A stretch of DNA of 64,000 nucleotides from the NCBI GenBank assembly GCA_039929265.1, contig JBDSRN010000067.1, positions 1 through 64,000 on the forward strand, written 5' to 3'. The translations under genes were made by a program, and so were the position numbers. Each line of letters begins with the position of its first letter. Position 1 is the first letter of the stretch. Positions 36,315 through 45,052 of the stretch are shown one piece after another. The notes under the pieces are model-generated. The model searched no databases. It saw only the letters and a program-made list of their open reading frames with translations, and was not told the DNA's origin. Origin of the DNA: ZC4RG30 sp039929265. Lineage in GTDB: Bacteria; Pseudomonadota; Gammaproteobacteria; Steroidobacterales; Steroidobacteraceae.

Positions 36315-38645
36315 ATGACGCTCAAAGAAGTCGCGCCGAAACGCCCGAACCTATGGACCTCGCTGGATCCGTATGCACAGCTCATCACGACGCTGCTGCC
36401 GCGAGCCACGGGTATCGCGGCATTCGATGCGGAAGGCGAACTGCGCTGGACCAGCGAGGTGTTTGCGAGTGATGCCGAGTTTCCGCAACTGATCCACACC
36501 TCGCGGCGGAATGCCGCAGCGCAGCCCCACGGCAACGGCGAGCTCACGGTCCTGCATGGCGATACGCCGGTGTACACTTTCTGGCTGCGCAACGATGCCG
36601 GCTTGCTCATCGCGATCCTTGCGATCGTGTGGCGCAGCGGCGAAACCGAGCAGCGCCAGTTCGAGTTCGTGTACACGATGGCGAAGCCGGCGCTGGAAGT
36701 TCTGCGTCGCGAGATCGTCTCCCGTGCCAGCATCGACAGTCTCAACAGCACACTTTTCTCGCGGGATCGCGACCTCGAATCACGCGACCGTGATCTCGAA
36801 GTGCTGCTGTCCGCCTCGGGCGATGACGGCAGGGATTCGGTCGACACCACGGATGATCTAAAAAGCATCCTGCAGAACGCGACGGATCACCTGCGCTGCA
36901 GCCTGACCGCGCTGATCGTGCCGGAGAAGAGCCTCGTCGTGATGCGCACGTCGGGCGACCAGGCGCCCGATCGCTCAGTGCTCGCGAAGACGCATCGTCA
37001 TCTCATGTCGCTGGCGCAGATGCGTCGCGAGCCGGTCATCATCGACAAGTTCGCGCCGAGCGCCGTGCCGGGTTCGCCACGCTACCGGATTCTCTCGTGC
37101 CCGATACGTCACCCGAGTGGACGTTCAATGGGCGTGCTCGCGCTGTTCCGCTCGCAGGACGATCCGGAGTTCGTCGAGCGCGAGGCGCGTCTGGCCGATC
37201 TGCTGTCGCGACGTGCGGCGGCGATCATCGAAGGCTGTTACGACGCGCTAACGGGGTTGCTCACGCGACCGGCTTTCGAGCAGCGTGCGCGCGGCATCTT
37301 CGCGGAAATGAAGCGTGAGCGACGCTGGAGTGCGCTGTACATTGATACCGATCAGCTGCACGCCATCAACGACAACTTCGGCATGCATGTCGGCGATCGC
37401 GTCATATCGCAGCTTGGTGAGCTCATCCGCACGCGCATGCCGCCCGGCGCCTTCGCCGCGCGCATCTCCGGGGATCGTTTCGCGATACTGTTGCCGACCT
37501 CTGCGCAAGACGCCTGCGATTTCGCCGAGGCGTTGCGCCTGGGCGCCACGGATCTAGGCTCGTTCGGTACCGAAGTGCGTCTGAGCACTTCCGTGAGCAT
37601 CGGCGTGGCGGCCATCGATGGTCCGAAGATTGAATTCGCGCACGCCTTCGCCGCTGCCGAGACGGCATGCAAGGCGGCCAAGGATCGTGGTCGCAGTCGC
37701 GTCGAGCTGTACCAGGACAGCGACCTCAGCATCATGCATCGCTACGAGGACATCAACATCGCGCTGCGCTTGCGCCAGGCAATCGAAGAGAATCGCCTGC
37801 GTCTGCACGCGCAGCTCATCCTGCCGCTAGCGGGTGGCAGCAGTTCGCCGCCGCACTTCGAGTTGCTGCTGCGCATGCTCGACGATGACGGCAACACGGT
37901 TGGCCCGGACCGCTTCCTCTCGGCCGCGGTGCGCTACCAGCTCATGCCGACGATCGACCGCTGGGTGATCCAGCAGGCCGTGACGCTGCTGAAGCCGCAC
38001 GCGGCTCTGCTCGCGGCACGCGGCGTTGTGTTCACGATCAATTTTTCCGGTCAGTCGCTGATCGATCCGGAATTCGCCGATTCGGTGATCCGCCTCATCG
38101 AAGGGAGCGGACTGAACCCGGCCATCTTCTGCTTCGAGCTCACCGAGAGCGCTGCGATCGCGAATCTGCACAACGCCGAAGAGCTCATCCGCCGCCTGAA
38201 GAAACTCGGCTGCGACGTGGCTCTGGACGATTTCGGCACGGGCCTTTCATCGCTCGCGTATCTGCGTTCGCTGCCGGTGGGCATGCTGAAGATCGACGGC
38301 AGCTTCGTGCGCGATATCCTGAAGGATCCGCGCGCCGAATCGATGGTGAAGGCGATCGCGCACCTGGCGCGCTCGATGAACCTGGTCACCGTCGCCGAAT
38401 ACGTGGAAACCGATGAGATCCGCATGCGCGTCGCAGCATTGGGCGTGGATTACGCCCAGGGCTTCGCAATCGGTCGCCCCACATCCTTCATCGATCTGCT
38501 CGGTGAACTGCCGATGTACATGAATGCCCAGTCCGTCACGGTGCAGGAACAGGCATTGCCGGACGCCGACCTGCTCGACCCGCTCATCGAAGTGCAGCTG
38601 CTCGAGGATGAGGAACCCCTGCACCGCGCCATCGGGATCAATTGA
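36315..38645 (+). CDS. GAF-GGDEF-EAL protein with degenerate GGDEF, probable c-di-GMP phosphodiesterase
   Basis: A 776-residue soluble protein. The N-terminus (1-170) is unassigned and has a charged RDRDLESRDRDLE repeat. A GAF-like domain (about 175-305) follows, then a GGDEF domain whose signature is SGDRF (about 385-389), which should abolish cyclase activity. The EAL domain (from about 510) keeps the key residues: FELLLR in place of EALLR, NFSGQSL, FELTES, DDFGTG (about 637), LKIDG, VAEYVE and QGF. A c-di-GMP phosphodiesterase is therefore more likely than a cyclase. ATG 36315 follows about 145 bases after envC; the longer frame from 36204 is not supported. It separates envC from the carboxy-terminal protease. 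Confidence 0.9.
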   Translation: MTLKEVAPKRPNLWTSLDPYAQLITTLLPRATGIAAFDAEGELRWTSEVFASDAEFPQLIHTSRRNAAAQPHGNGELTVLHGDTPVYTFWLRNDAGLLIAILAIVWRSGETEQRQFEFVYTMAKPALEVLRREIVSRASIDSLNSTLFSRDRDLESRDRDLEVLLSASGDDGRDSVDTTDDLKSILQNATDHLRCSLTALIVPEKSLVVMRTSGDQAPDRSVLAKTHRHLMSLAQMRREPVIIDKFAPSAVPGSPRYRILSCPIRHPSGRSMGVLALFRSQDDPEFVEREARLADLLSRRAAAIIEGCYDALTGLLTRPAFEQRARGIFAEMKRERRWSALYIDTDQLHAINDNFGMHVGDRVISQLGELIRTRMPPGAFAARISGDRFAILLPTSAQDACDFAEALRLGATDLGSFGTEVRLSTSVSIGVAAIDGPKIEFAHAFAAAETACKAAKDRGRSRVELYQDSDLSIMHRYEDINIALRLRQAIEENRLRLHAQLILPLAGGSSSPPHFELLLRMLDDDGNTVGPDRFLSAAVRYQLMPTIDRWVIQQAVTLLKPHAALLAARGVVFTINFSGQSLIDPEFADSVIRLIEGSGLNPAIFCFELTESAAIANLHNAEELIRRLKKLGCDVALDDFGTGLSSLAYLRSLPVGMLKIDGSFVRDILKDPRAESMVKAIAHLARSMNLVTVAEYVETDEIRMRVAALGVDYAQGFAIGRPTSFIDLLGELPMYMNAQSVTVQEQALPDADLLDPLIEVQLLEDEEPLHRAIGIN

Positions 38646-38661
38646 CTGTAGTATTCCAGCC

Positions 38662-39894
38662 ATGACGCTGCGTTCGCGCATGGTGCTGGTGCTGGCGGTA
38701 GGTGTGTTGATCGGGGTTTCCCTGTCGCTCACCGCCAATGTGCTCGCCGCCCGTCATCCCGAAGCCGCTCCCCGGATCGAATCAGGCAATCTGCCCTGGG
38801 AAGACGCGCGCCTGTTCGCCGAAGTACTTGGCCGGATCGAAAACGAATACGTCGATTCGGTCGACGATCACGAGCTGATGGAGAATGCCGTGCGCGGCAT
38901 GGTGGCGGGGCTCGACTCGCACTCCGCCTTCCTCGACAGCGAAGAATACGATGAGATGCAGGCGAGCACGGCCGGCTCGTATCCCGGTATCGGAATCGAA
39001 GTTGCGACGGGCGATCACGGCGTCAAAGTGCTGCGGCCCATCCAGAGCGCTCCGGCCGAACGCGCGGGCATCCGCGCCGGCGATCTGATCGTGAAGATCG
39101 ATGGTGTGGCAGTCGATGCGAATGTCGATGACGCCATTGTGCGCATGCGCGGCAAGGCCGGAACCAGCGTCGGGCTCACGGTGAAGCGCAGCGGTGTCGC
39201 AAACGAACTGCAGTTCGTGGTGAAGCGCACGCAGGTGGAAGTGCACAGCGTGAGCTCGCAGATGCTCGAGCCCGGCTATGGCTACGTGCGCATCACGCAT
39301 TTCAGCGAGACCACCGCCGAAGACGTGCATCGCGCCGTGCGCGACCTGAAGAAGAAAAGCGCGCGTCTTTCGGGACTCGTGCTCGACCTGCGCAACAATC
39401 CAGGGGGGCTGCTCGATTCCGCCGTGCAGATCGCCGATGATTTTCTCGGCAGTGGCAACATCGTGTCCGCCGCGGGTCGCGCGGATGATGCGCGCTTCCG
39501 GATGGATGCCGAGCCCGGCGACATCATCGCGAAGGCACCGATCGCCGTGCTCGTGAATGCCGGCTCCGCTTCCGCGGCGGAGATCCTCGCCGGAGCGCTG
39601 CGCGACAACGATCGCGCGACACTCATCGGCAAAACGACATACGGCAAGGGCTCCGTGCAGACTGTCATTCCGCTCTCCGAAGGGCGTGCGATCAAGATCA
39701 CGACCTCACGCTATTTCACGCCATCAGGTGCGTCGATCAACGAGATCGGCATCCGCCCCGACATCATCTATCAGGGCAGTGCCGATGAATCAGCGACCCT
39801 CCCGGTCGGGCGCGATCCGCAGGTGAGCCTGGCGCTCGACACGCTCAAGCGCGTACCGCGCCTCGCCGCTGGCGGCGCGACCTCGAATCGCTGA
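38662..39894 (+). CDS. S41 carboxy-terminal processing protease
   Basis: A 410-residue exported serine protease. An N-terminal signal anchor (MVLVLAVGVLIGVSLSLTANVLAA) precedes a PDZ domain (about 106-190, GIRAGDLIVKIDGV) and the S41 catalytic domain, with nucleophile Ser in NAGSASAAEIL (about 302) and general-base Lys in TYGKGSVQT (about 329). CtpA-type proteases cleave periplasmic proteins, often peptidoglycan hydrolases or their regulators. The envC-ctp neighbourhood fits that role. It starts 16 bases after the GGDEF/EAL gene. CtpA family is clear, exact orthology is not. Confidence 0.94.
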   Translation: MTLRSRMVLVLAVGVLIGVSLSLTANVLAARHPEAAPRIESGNLPWEDARLFAEVLGRIENEYVDSVDDHELMENAVRGMVAGLDSHSAFLDSEEYDEMQASTAGSYPGIGIEVATGDHGVKVLRPIQSAPAERAGIRAGDLIVKIDGVAVDANVDDAIVRMRGKAGTSVGLTVKRSGVANELQFVVKRTQVEVHSVSSQMLEPGYGYVRITHFSETTAEDVHRAVRDLKKKSARLSGLVLDLRNNPGGLLDSAVQIADDFLGSGNIVSAAGRADDARFRMDAEPGDIIAKAPIAVLVNAGSASAAEILAGALRDNDRATLIGKTTYGKGSVQTVIPLSEGRAIKITTSRYFTPSGASINEIGIRPDIIYQGSADESATLPVGRDPQVSLALDTLKRVPRLAAGGATSNR

Positions 39895-39906
39895 TCCGGA
39901 GCACGC

Positions 39907-40569
39907 TTGGAATTCCTGCACGCCTTCATCGACATCGTCCTGCACCTCGACAGACACCTCGGCGAACTGATGGCCGCCTACGATGTCTGGGTTTACGCAA
40001 TCCTGTTCGTGGTGATCTTCGCGGAAACCGGGCTGGTAGTGACGCCGTTCCTGCCGGGCGATTCGCTGCTGTTCGCCCTCGGTGCGCTGATGGCGTCGAC
40101 CGGCGAGCTCAGCGCGACGCTGATGTGGGCACTGTTGTGTTTCGCCGCGGTGCTGGGCAACACGGTGAACTATTCCATCGGACGCGCGCTCGGACAGCAC
40201 GCGTTCAGCGGGCGCTATCGCTTCATCAAGGTGGAGTACCTGCGGCGTACGGAGGAATACTTCGTCAAGCACGGTGCCGCGACGATGATCCTGTCGCGTT
40301 TCGCACCGATCATCCGTACATTCGCGCCGTTTGTGGCGGGCGTCGGTCACATGCCCTACATGCGTTTCCAGACGATGAACGTCATCGGCGGCGTGGCCTG
40401 GGTGACCATCTTCATCTGGGGCGGTTACCTGATCGGCAACTGGCCGCCCATCAAGAACAACTTCGGCCTGGTCACGATCGCGATCGTCATCGTGTCGGTG
40501 ATGCCGATGGTGATCATGGTGCTGAAGGATCGCGCCGCCGCGCGAACCGCTGCACGCATGACACAATGA
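39907..40569 (+). CDS. DedA-family membrane protein
   Basis: A 220-residue DedA/Tvp38-like inner-membrane protein, with FAETGLVVTPFLPGDSLLF (re-entrant loop with acidic residue), NTVNYSIGRALGQ, and FVKHGAATMILSRFAPIIRTFAPFVAGVGHM with the essential Arg motif. Members act as undecaprenyl-phosphate or lipid flippases and support envelope integrity. The start is TTG 39907, with GGAG at 39898-39901. It follows the protease by 12 bases and is probably co-transcribed. Confidence 0.93.
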   Translation: MEFLHAFIDIVLHLDRHLGELMAAYDVWVYAILFVVIFAETGLVVTPFLPGDSLLFALGALMASTGELSATLMWALLCFAAVLGNTVNYSIGRALGQHAFSGRYRFIKVEYLRRTEEYFVKHGAATMILSRFAPIIRTFAPFVAGVGHMPYMRFQTMNVIGGVAWVTIFIWGGYLIGNWPPIKNNFGLVTIAIVIVSVMPMVIMVLKDRAAARTAARMTQ

Positions 40570-40573
40570 CCCT

Positions 40574-41026
40574 ATGGCTGGAAAAACCCGCGGCTACGCT
40601 CACCGTATAGACATCGTCGCGCCACCCGCCAGCGTCTGGGCAGGACTGCTCGATCCCGCGCTCATTGCACGCTGGATGGGTCCCGGCGCCCGCGTGAAGG
40701 CGAAGCTCGGTGGCAGCTATTACGTTGCGCCGGAAGGGGGCTTCGAGCGCGAGGCGCATATCGACGTGTTCGACCGCGGTCGCCGTCTGCGGCTTATCTA
40801 CCAGCACCCGGCCGGCCTGCCGGAGTTCGATGGTGCCATCGTCGAGGATTTCCTGCTCGAGCAGGAGGGCGAGACCACCATCGTGCGGCTGCTCGGCTCG
40901 GGAATCCCGGAAGGCAAGCCTTGGGATCAGTACTATATGAAGCTGCGCTTCGGCTGGGAGCGCAGTCTCGCCCGACTCAAGGTGTTGCTCGAAATGAAGC
41001 CCCGCAAGGACGAAAACACGCCATGA
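40574..41026 (+). CDS. SRPBCC-family protein
   Basis: A 150-residue START/AHSA1-like protein (RIDIVAPPASVWAGLLDPALIARWMGPGA at the N-terminus, a beta-rich middle, and the long C-terminal helix WERSLARLKVLLEM). The ligand is unknown. It begins 5 bases after the DedA gene, and its stop overlaps the following start (ATGA), so it belongs to the protease-dedA string. It has no adjacent ArsR gene, unlike the SRPBCC protein near 5.5 kb. Confidence 0.8.
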   Translation: MAGKTRGYAHRIDIVAPPASVWAGLLDPALIARWMGPGARVKAKLGGSYYVAPEGGFEREAHIDVFDRGRRLRLIYQHPAGLPEFDGAIVEDFLLEQEGETTIVRLLGSGIPEGKPWDQYYMKLRFGWERSLARLKVLLEMKPRKDENTP

Positions 41027-41361
41027 CTAAATTTCTGCTGCGCGCCGTGGTCGTTGCGCTGGGCCTGTGGGCCGCCACCGAACTGCTGCCGGGTTTCCGC
41101 ATCGACTCCGCCGGCACGCTGGTTCTCGCCGCCGTGCTCCTCGGCGTGTGCAACGCCATCGTGCGTCCGCTGCTGGTCCTGCTGACGCTGCCCATCACGC
41201 TGCTCACGCTCGGATTGTTCCTGCTGGTGGTTAACGCGGCAGTACTCGGTCTCGTGGCCGCGCTGCTGCCCGGATTTCACATCGAATCGTTCGGCGCCGC
41301 ATTCCTCGGCGCACTGCTCGTGGGCTTCATCGGCTGGGTTGGCTCGCTGATCTTCAAGTAA
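41023..41361 (+). CDS. Phage-holin-4-like (YvlD-type) small membrane protein
   Basis: A 112-residue protein with four predicted transmembrane helices (VVVALGLWAATELL, LVLAAVLLGVCNAIV, ITLLTLGLFLLVVNAAVLGLVAAL, FLGALLVGFIGWVGSLIF). The RPLLVLLTLPITLLTLGLF block and repeated LLPGF elements define the YvlD/holin 4 superfamily family. Despite the name it is a chromosomal membrane protein in most bacteria and no phage gene is nearby. ATG overlaps the preceding stop (ATGA). Confidence 0.87.
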   Translation: MTKFLLRAVVVALGLWAATELLPGFRIDSAGTLVLAAVLLGVCNAIVRPLLVLLTLPITLLTLGLFLLVVNAAVLGLVAALLPGFHIESFGAAFLGALLVGFIGWVGSLIFK

Positions 41362-41389
41362 GGCTCCACGCGTCCGACGTGAGGCCAGC

Positions 41390-42874
41390 TCACTCCACTC
41401 CGCCAGTCCACCGCTTCACCAGCGGTGACAGCAGCAGCAGCGTGAGCGCCGCCACCGCGCCGAACCAGAAGATGGCCATGTACTGACCCGGCATCGCCGC
41501 GACATTGCTGGCATCGAAGTCACCGGCGATGCGGCTCGCGATGAGATTGCCGAGCGACAGGCTGACGAACCACACGCCCATGCTCTGCCCAACGAAGCGC
41601 TGCGGCGCGAGTTTGGTCGTCGCGCTCATGCCGACGGGGCTGAGGCAGAGTTCACCGAGCGTGTGGAAGAAATAAGTGAGGGTGAGCCAGACGGGCCCTG
41701 CCATTTCCCCGTCCGCGACGATCTTCGAGGCGGCGGCCATCACCAGAAAACCCACCGCCATACCGAGCAGGCCGCACACGAACTTGATCGCCACTGGCAC
41801 GTTGCGACCGCGGCGCGCGAGCAACACCCATAGCGCGGACAGCAACGGGGCGCACAGGATGATGAATGTCGAATTGAGCGACTGGAACCAGCCGCTCGGA
41901 ATCTCGAAGCTGCCGATCAATCTGTCCGTATGGCGCTCGGCAAACAGGTTCAGCGACGAACCTGCCTGCTCGAAGCCTGCCCAGAACACGCTGCTCGCGA
42001 TGAACAGCACGAGCAGCACGAGCACGCGCCTGCGTTCAACCCCGTCGAGCCCTGCGAAGCACAGCAGATAGAGGAAGTACGCCGCCGCCATGGCGACGAT
42101 CACGTTGATGGCGCCGCCCTGCAGTGCCACCGGCGAGATGGGAACGATGCCTGCCCACACGAGCAAGATCACGACCAGCAGCATCGTTGCGGTCAAGGTG
42201 AAGATGAGCCAGTCGCCGCGCGAGCTGCCGGTAACCCCGGAACGCGAGTGCGGATGCAGTCCCGCGGTGCCGAGATGCCGGCGCGTGCGCACGAACTGTC
42301 CCACACCCAACGCCATGCCCACCGCGGCGGCGAGGAAGCCGATGTGCCATCCGTACCGCTGCGCGAGCGTCGCGGTCATGAGTGGCCCAAACAGACCACC
42401 GAGATTCACGCCGAGATAAAAGATCGTGTAGCCGGCATCGCAGCGCGCGCCGCCTTCCGGATACAATGTTCCGACGAGCGCGCTGATATTGGGCTTTAGC
42501 AGTCCGGTGCCGAGCACGATCACCAGCAAGCCGAAGTAGAACACCGCTGGCGTGCCGGACAGACCCAGCAGCACGTGACCGAGCGCGATCACGAGTCCGC
42601 CGATGAGTACCGCAGTCTGGGAGCCCAGTAGCCGGTCCGCGATCCACCCGCCGGGCAATCCCGCGAGATACACGCCCGCGGTATAGAGGCCGTAGATGGC
42701 CGTGGCCGTGCGATCGTCGAGCCCGAAACCGCCCTCGTTCACCGAATCTACGAGGAACAGCACGAGCAGCGCCCGCATGCCGTAGTAGCTCAGACGCTCC
42801 CACATCTCGGTAAAGAACAGCGTCGAGAGTGCGCGTGGGTGGCCGAAGAAACCACGCTGCGCGGGTGCGGCCAT
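41390..42874 (-). CDS. POT/PTR-family proton-coupled oligopeptide transporter
   Basis: A 494-residue major-facilitator transporter with about 14 transmembrane segments. The POT signature ExxERxxYYG is present as EMWERLSYYGMRALL near residue 25, followed by GGWIADRLLG (loop 2-3 motif), LGTGLLKPNISALVG and IFYLGVNLGGLFGP. Such proteins import di- and tripeptides with protons. It is the last gene of the dtd-tatABC string: its ATG shares a base with the tatC stop (TGATG), which is an unusual operon partner for Tat. Confidence 0.92.
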   Translation of the reverse strand: MAAPAQRGFFGHPRALSTLFFTEMWERLSYYGMRALLVLFLVDSVNEGGFGLDDRTATAIYGLYTAGVYLAGLPGGWIADRLLGSQTAVLIGGLVIALGHVLLGLSGTPAVFYFGLLVIVLGTGLLKPNISALVGTLYPEGGARCDAGYTIFYLGVNLGGLFGPLMTATLAQRYGWHIGFLAAAVGMALGVGQFVRTRRHLGTAGLHPHSRSGVTGSSRGDWLIFTLTATMLLVVILLVWAGIVPISPVALQGGAINVIVAMAAAYFLYLLCFAGLDGVERRRVLVLLVLFIASSVFWAGFEQAGSSLNLFAERHTDRLIGSFEIPSGWFQSLNSTFIILCAPLLSALWVLLARRGRNVPVAIKFVCGLLGMAVGFLVMAAASKIVADGEMAGPVWLTLTYFFHTLGELCLSPVGMSATTKLAPQRFVGQSMGVWFVSLSLGNLIASRIAGDFDASNVAAMPGQYMAIFWFGAVAALTLLLLSPLVKRWTGGVE

Positions 42875-43641
42875 CAGGCGGCCTTGTTCTCTTCTTGCTT
42901 CAATCGATCACGCCGGGACTTCACGGTTATGCGCGCGAAGATGATGCCTGCCTCGTACAGCAGCCACATCGGGAGGGCCATGAACGTCTGCGACAACGCA
43001 TCCGGAGGCGTGAGGACCGCAGCGATGACGAAGATGCCGATGATCACGTAACCGCGACTCGACGCCAGCTTCTCGACGCTGACCATTCCGGTGATCGCCA
43101 TCAGCACCACCGCGATCGGCACCTCGAATGCCACGCCGAATGCGAAGAACATCGTGAGCGCGAAATCCAGATAGTTGTTGATGTCCGTCATCATCTGCAC
43201 GCCGGCCGGTGTGGTGGAGGCGAAGAACTGGAACATCAGCGGGAACACGAGGAAGTATGCGAACGCCGCACCCGCATAGAACAGCACGATCGAGGATCCG
43301 AGCAGCGGGATTGCGAAGCGCTTTTCGTGCCGGTACAGGCCGGGTGCGACGAAGCCCCACGCCTCGTAAAGCACGTACGGCATACCGATGAACACCGCCG
43401 CGACGAACGCGAGTTTGAACGGCGTGGTGAACGGCGACATCACGCTGGTGGCGATCAGGGCGCCATCCTTCGGCAGCTGCTTGAGCAACGGTTCGGCGAG
43501 CAGCGTGAAGATGTCGTTAGCGAAGAACGCGCAGGGTACGAATGCGATGGCAACCACGATGGCCGCACGCACCAGGCGCTGACGCAACTCGAGCAGGTGC
43601 GAGAGCAGGGTGCCTTCGACAAGTTTCTCCGGATCGCTCAC
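42874..43641 (-). CDS. tatC: Sec-independent protein translocase TatC
   Basis: A 255-residue inner-membrane protein with six transmembrane helices, the receptor for twin-arginine signal peptides. Signatures: HLLELRQRLVRAA at the N-terminus, the FKLAFVAAVFIGMPYVLYEAWGFVAPGLYRHEKR block, and VLTPPDALSQTFMALPMWLLYE near the C-terminus. The length equals that of E. coli TatC (258). Its start overlaps the tatB stop by 4 bases, its stop overlaps the POT start. Confidence 0.98.
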   Translation of the reverse strand: MSDPEKLVEGTLLSHLLELRQRLVRAAIVVAIAFVPCAFFANDIFTLLAEPLLKQLPKDGALIATSVMSPFTTPFKLAFVAAVFIGMPYVLYEAWGFVAPGLYRHEKRFAIPLLGSSIVLFYAGAAFAYFLVFPLMFQFFASTTPAGVQMMTDINNYLDFALTMFFAFGVAFEVPIAVVLMAITGMVSVEKLASSRGYVIIGIFVIAAVLTPPDALSQTFMALPMWLLYEAGIIFARITVKSRRDRLKQEENKAA

Positions 43642-44102
43642 GGGCGCTCACCCGTCCGGGTTTCGGGCTTGAAGGCATCGACCTTGTTCGGCGGCTCTTG
43701 CGGCGTGGAGGCCTGCTCGGCCAGGGCCATTGCCTCGGCGGGTTGCGCATCGACCACCGGCACGTGGGCCGGCGAGTAGTACTCGGGGGAAGTCGGATCG
43801 TGCGCTGCCGAGTAATCATCGGCCGTCACCGGGGCGCTCGGCTCCGCTGGCAGTTCCGGTTCGGCGCCGACCGGATCCGGCGCAGGGGTTTCGGTTTGCG
43901 TTTTGGGAGGCGCCTTGGGCGTCAGCGCCGCCTCCAGGTCCACTTCGCTTTCGAGCTGCTCGCGGAACTGGCGCGCCATCGACTTGGCTCGTCCGGCCCA
44001 CCGCCCCACCTGGGCGGCAAACTTGGGCAGGCGCTCAGGACCCAGTACGACCAGGGCGATGACGAAAATCAGCAGTACTTCGGAGAACCCGATCTCGAAC
44101 AT
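43638..44102 (-). CDS. tatB: Sec-independent protein translocase TatB
   Basis: A 154-residue protein with the N-terminal helix FEIGFSEVLLIFVIALVVLGPERLP (Glu in the membrane segment plus the GPERLP hinge are TatB markers), an amphipathic helix, and an acidic Pro-rich tail (about 60-154). It partners TatC in the receptor complex. It lies 22 bases after tatA on the same strand. Confidence 0.96.
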   Translation of the reverse strand: MFEIGFSEVLLIFVIALVVLGPERLPKFAAQVGRWAGRAKSMARQFREQLESEVDLEAALTPKAPPKTQTETPAPDPVGAEPELPAEPSAPVTADDYSAAHDPTSPEYYSPAHVPVVDAQPAEAMALAEQASTPQEPPNKVDAFKPETRTGERP

Positions 44103-44124
44103 CGCGTGTTACGGGAGCGCTGCC

Positions 44125-44379
44125 TCAGGCAGCGCGGTTGCTGTCTTTGCTGGTGTCCGCGGTCTTCCTGGACTCCGGGAATTCAGCGTCGGCTTCCGAT
44201 ACCGAGGCCTTGAGCTGCTTGGCAGCTTCCTCGGCGTCGTTCTCTCCGTCGCCCATGGACTTCTTGAAGCCACGCACTGCAGAGCCGAGATCGCTGCCGA
44301 TCGTGCGCAGTTTCTTGGTACCGAAAATCACCAGGACCACCAGCAGGATGATGATCAATTCGCGCATGCCGATGCCCAT
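44125..44379 (-). CDS. tatA: Sec-independent protein translocase TatA
   Basis: An 84-residue pore-forming Tat subunit with a single membrane helix (RELIIILLVVLVIFGTKKLRTIGSDLG), the FGTKKLR hinge and an amphipathic helix, then a charged tail. Start at 44379 (MGIGMREL); an internal ATG four codons later is possible. It precedes tatB and tatC in the same transcription unit and follows dtd by 85 bases. Confidence 0.96.
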   Translation of the reverse strand: MGIGMRELIIILLVVLVIFGTKKLRTIGSDLGSAVRGFKKSMGDGENDAEEAAKQLKASVSEADAEFPESRKTADTSKDSNRAA

Positions 44380-44464
44380 GATCGCGCGCTCCTGTTCCGA
44401 AACGGTTGAGGGAAGGAATCATAGGTCAAATGGGTCCGGGAGGCTCGTTAATCCGGGATTTTGT

Positions 44465-44926
44465 TCAGGTTTCCAGCCAGAACGTGACAGGGCCGTCATT
44501 CACCAGGGCGAGCTCCATATGGGCGCCGAAACGCCCCTGCGCCACCCGCCCGGGGCCCCCCGGATGCAGCATCTCGGCTTGTGCGACGACCTGCCCGAAC
44601 AGGGCGCCGGCCCGCTCCGGCGCGGCGGCCGTGGTGAAGCTTGCGCGTGTGCCGCTGCGGGTGTCGGCGGCCAGGGTGAACTGCGGCACAAGCAGGAGTC
44701 CGCCGCCGGTCTGCGCCAGGCTGAGGTTCATGCGGGGGTGGCCGTCTGGTCCTACCTCCTCGAACAAGCGATAACCCAGCATCCGCTCCACCAGTCGCCT
44801 GGCTTCTGGCGCATTGTCATCCGCGCTCACGCCGATGAGCGCAAGGATGCCGGCATCGATTGCACCGATGAGCTGTCCGTCGACGCTGACGCTGGCGCGC
44901 GAGACTCGTTGCAGCAGCGCGATCAT
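44465..44926 (-). CDS. dtd: D-aminoacyl-tRNA deacylase
   Basis: A 153-residue homodimeric proofreading enzyme that removes D-amino acids, and glycine from mischarged tRNA-Ala. The two diagnostic motifs are present: PQFTLAAD (SQFTL variant with the catalytic Thr) and NDGPVTFWL (the cross-subunit GPVT motif). It starts with MIALLQRVSRASV as in the family. dtd often accompanies tatABC in gammaproteobacteria, though usually downstream of tatC; here it is upstream of tatA. Confidence 0.96.
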   Translation of the reverse strand: MIALLQRVSRASVSVDGQLIGAIDAGILALIGVSADDNAPEARRLVERMLGYRLFEEVGPDGHPRMNLSLAQTGGGLLLVPQFTLAADTRSGTRASFTTAAAPERAGALFGQVVAQAEMLHPGGPGRVAQGRFGAHMELALVNDGPVTFWLET

Positions 44927-45052
44927 GGCTACTAACCCATCGTAAGTTGGCGTAATGGTGGCATTTTGCAGCTTCGGTACGTAAGATTTCGGCGCCGCTG
45001 CCGTCCTGATCCTCAGGACCGTCGCGCATCTCTTTCCTGCGGAGCTTTCGGT

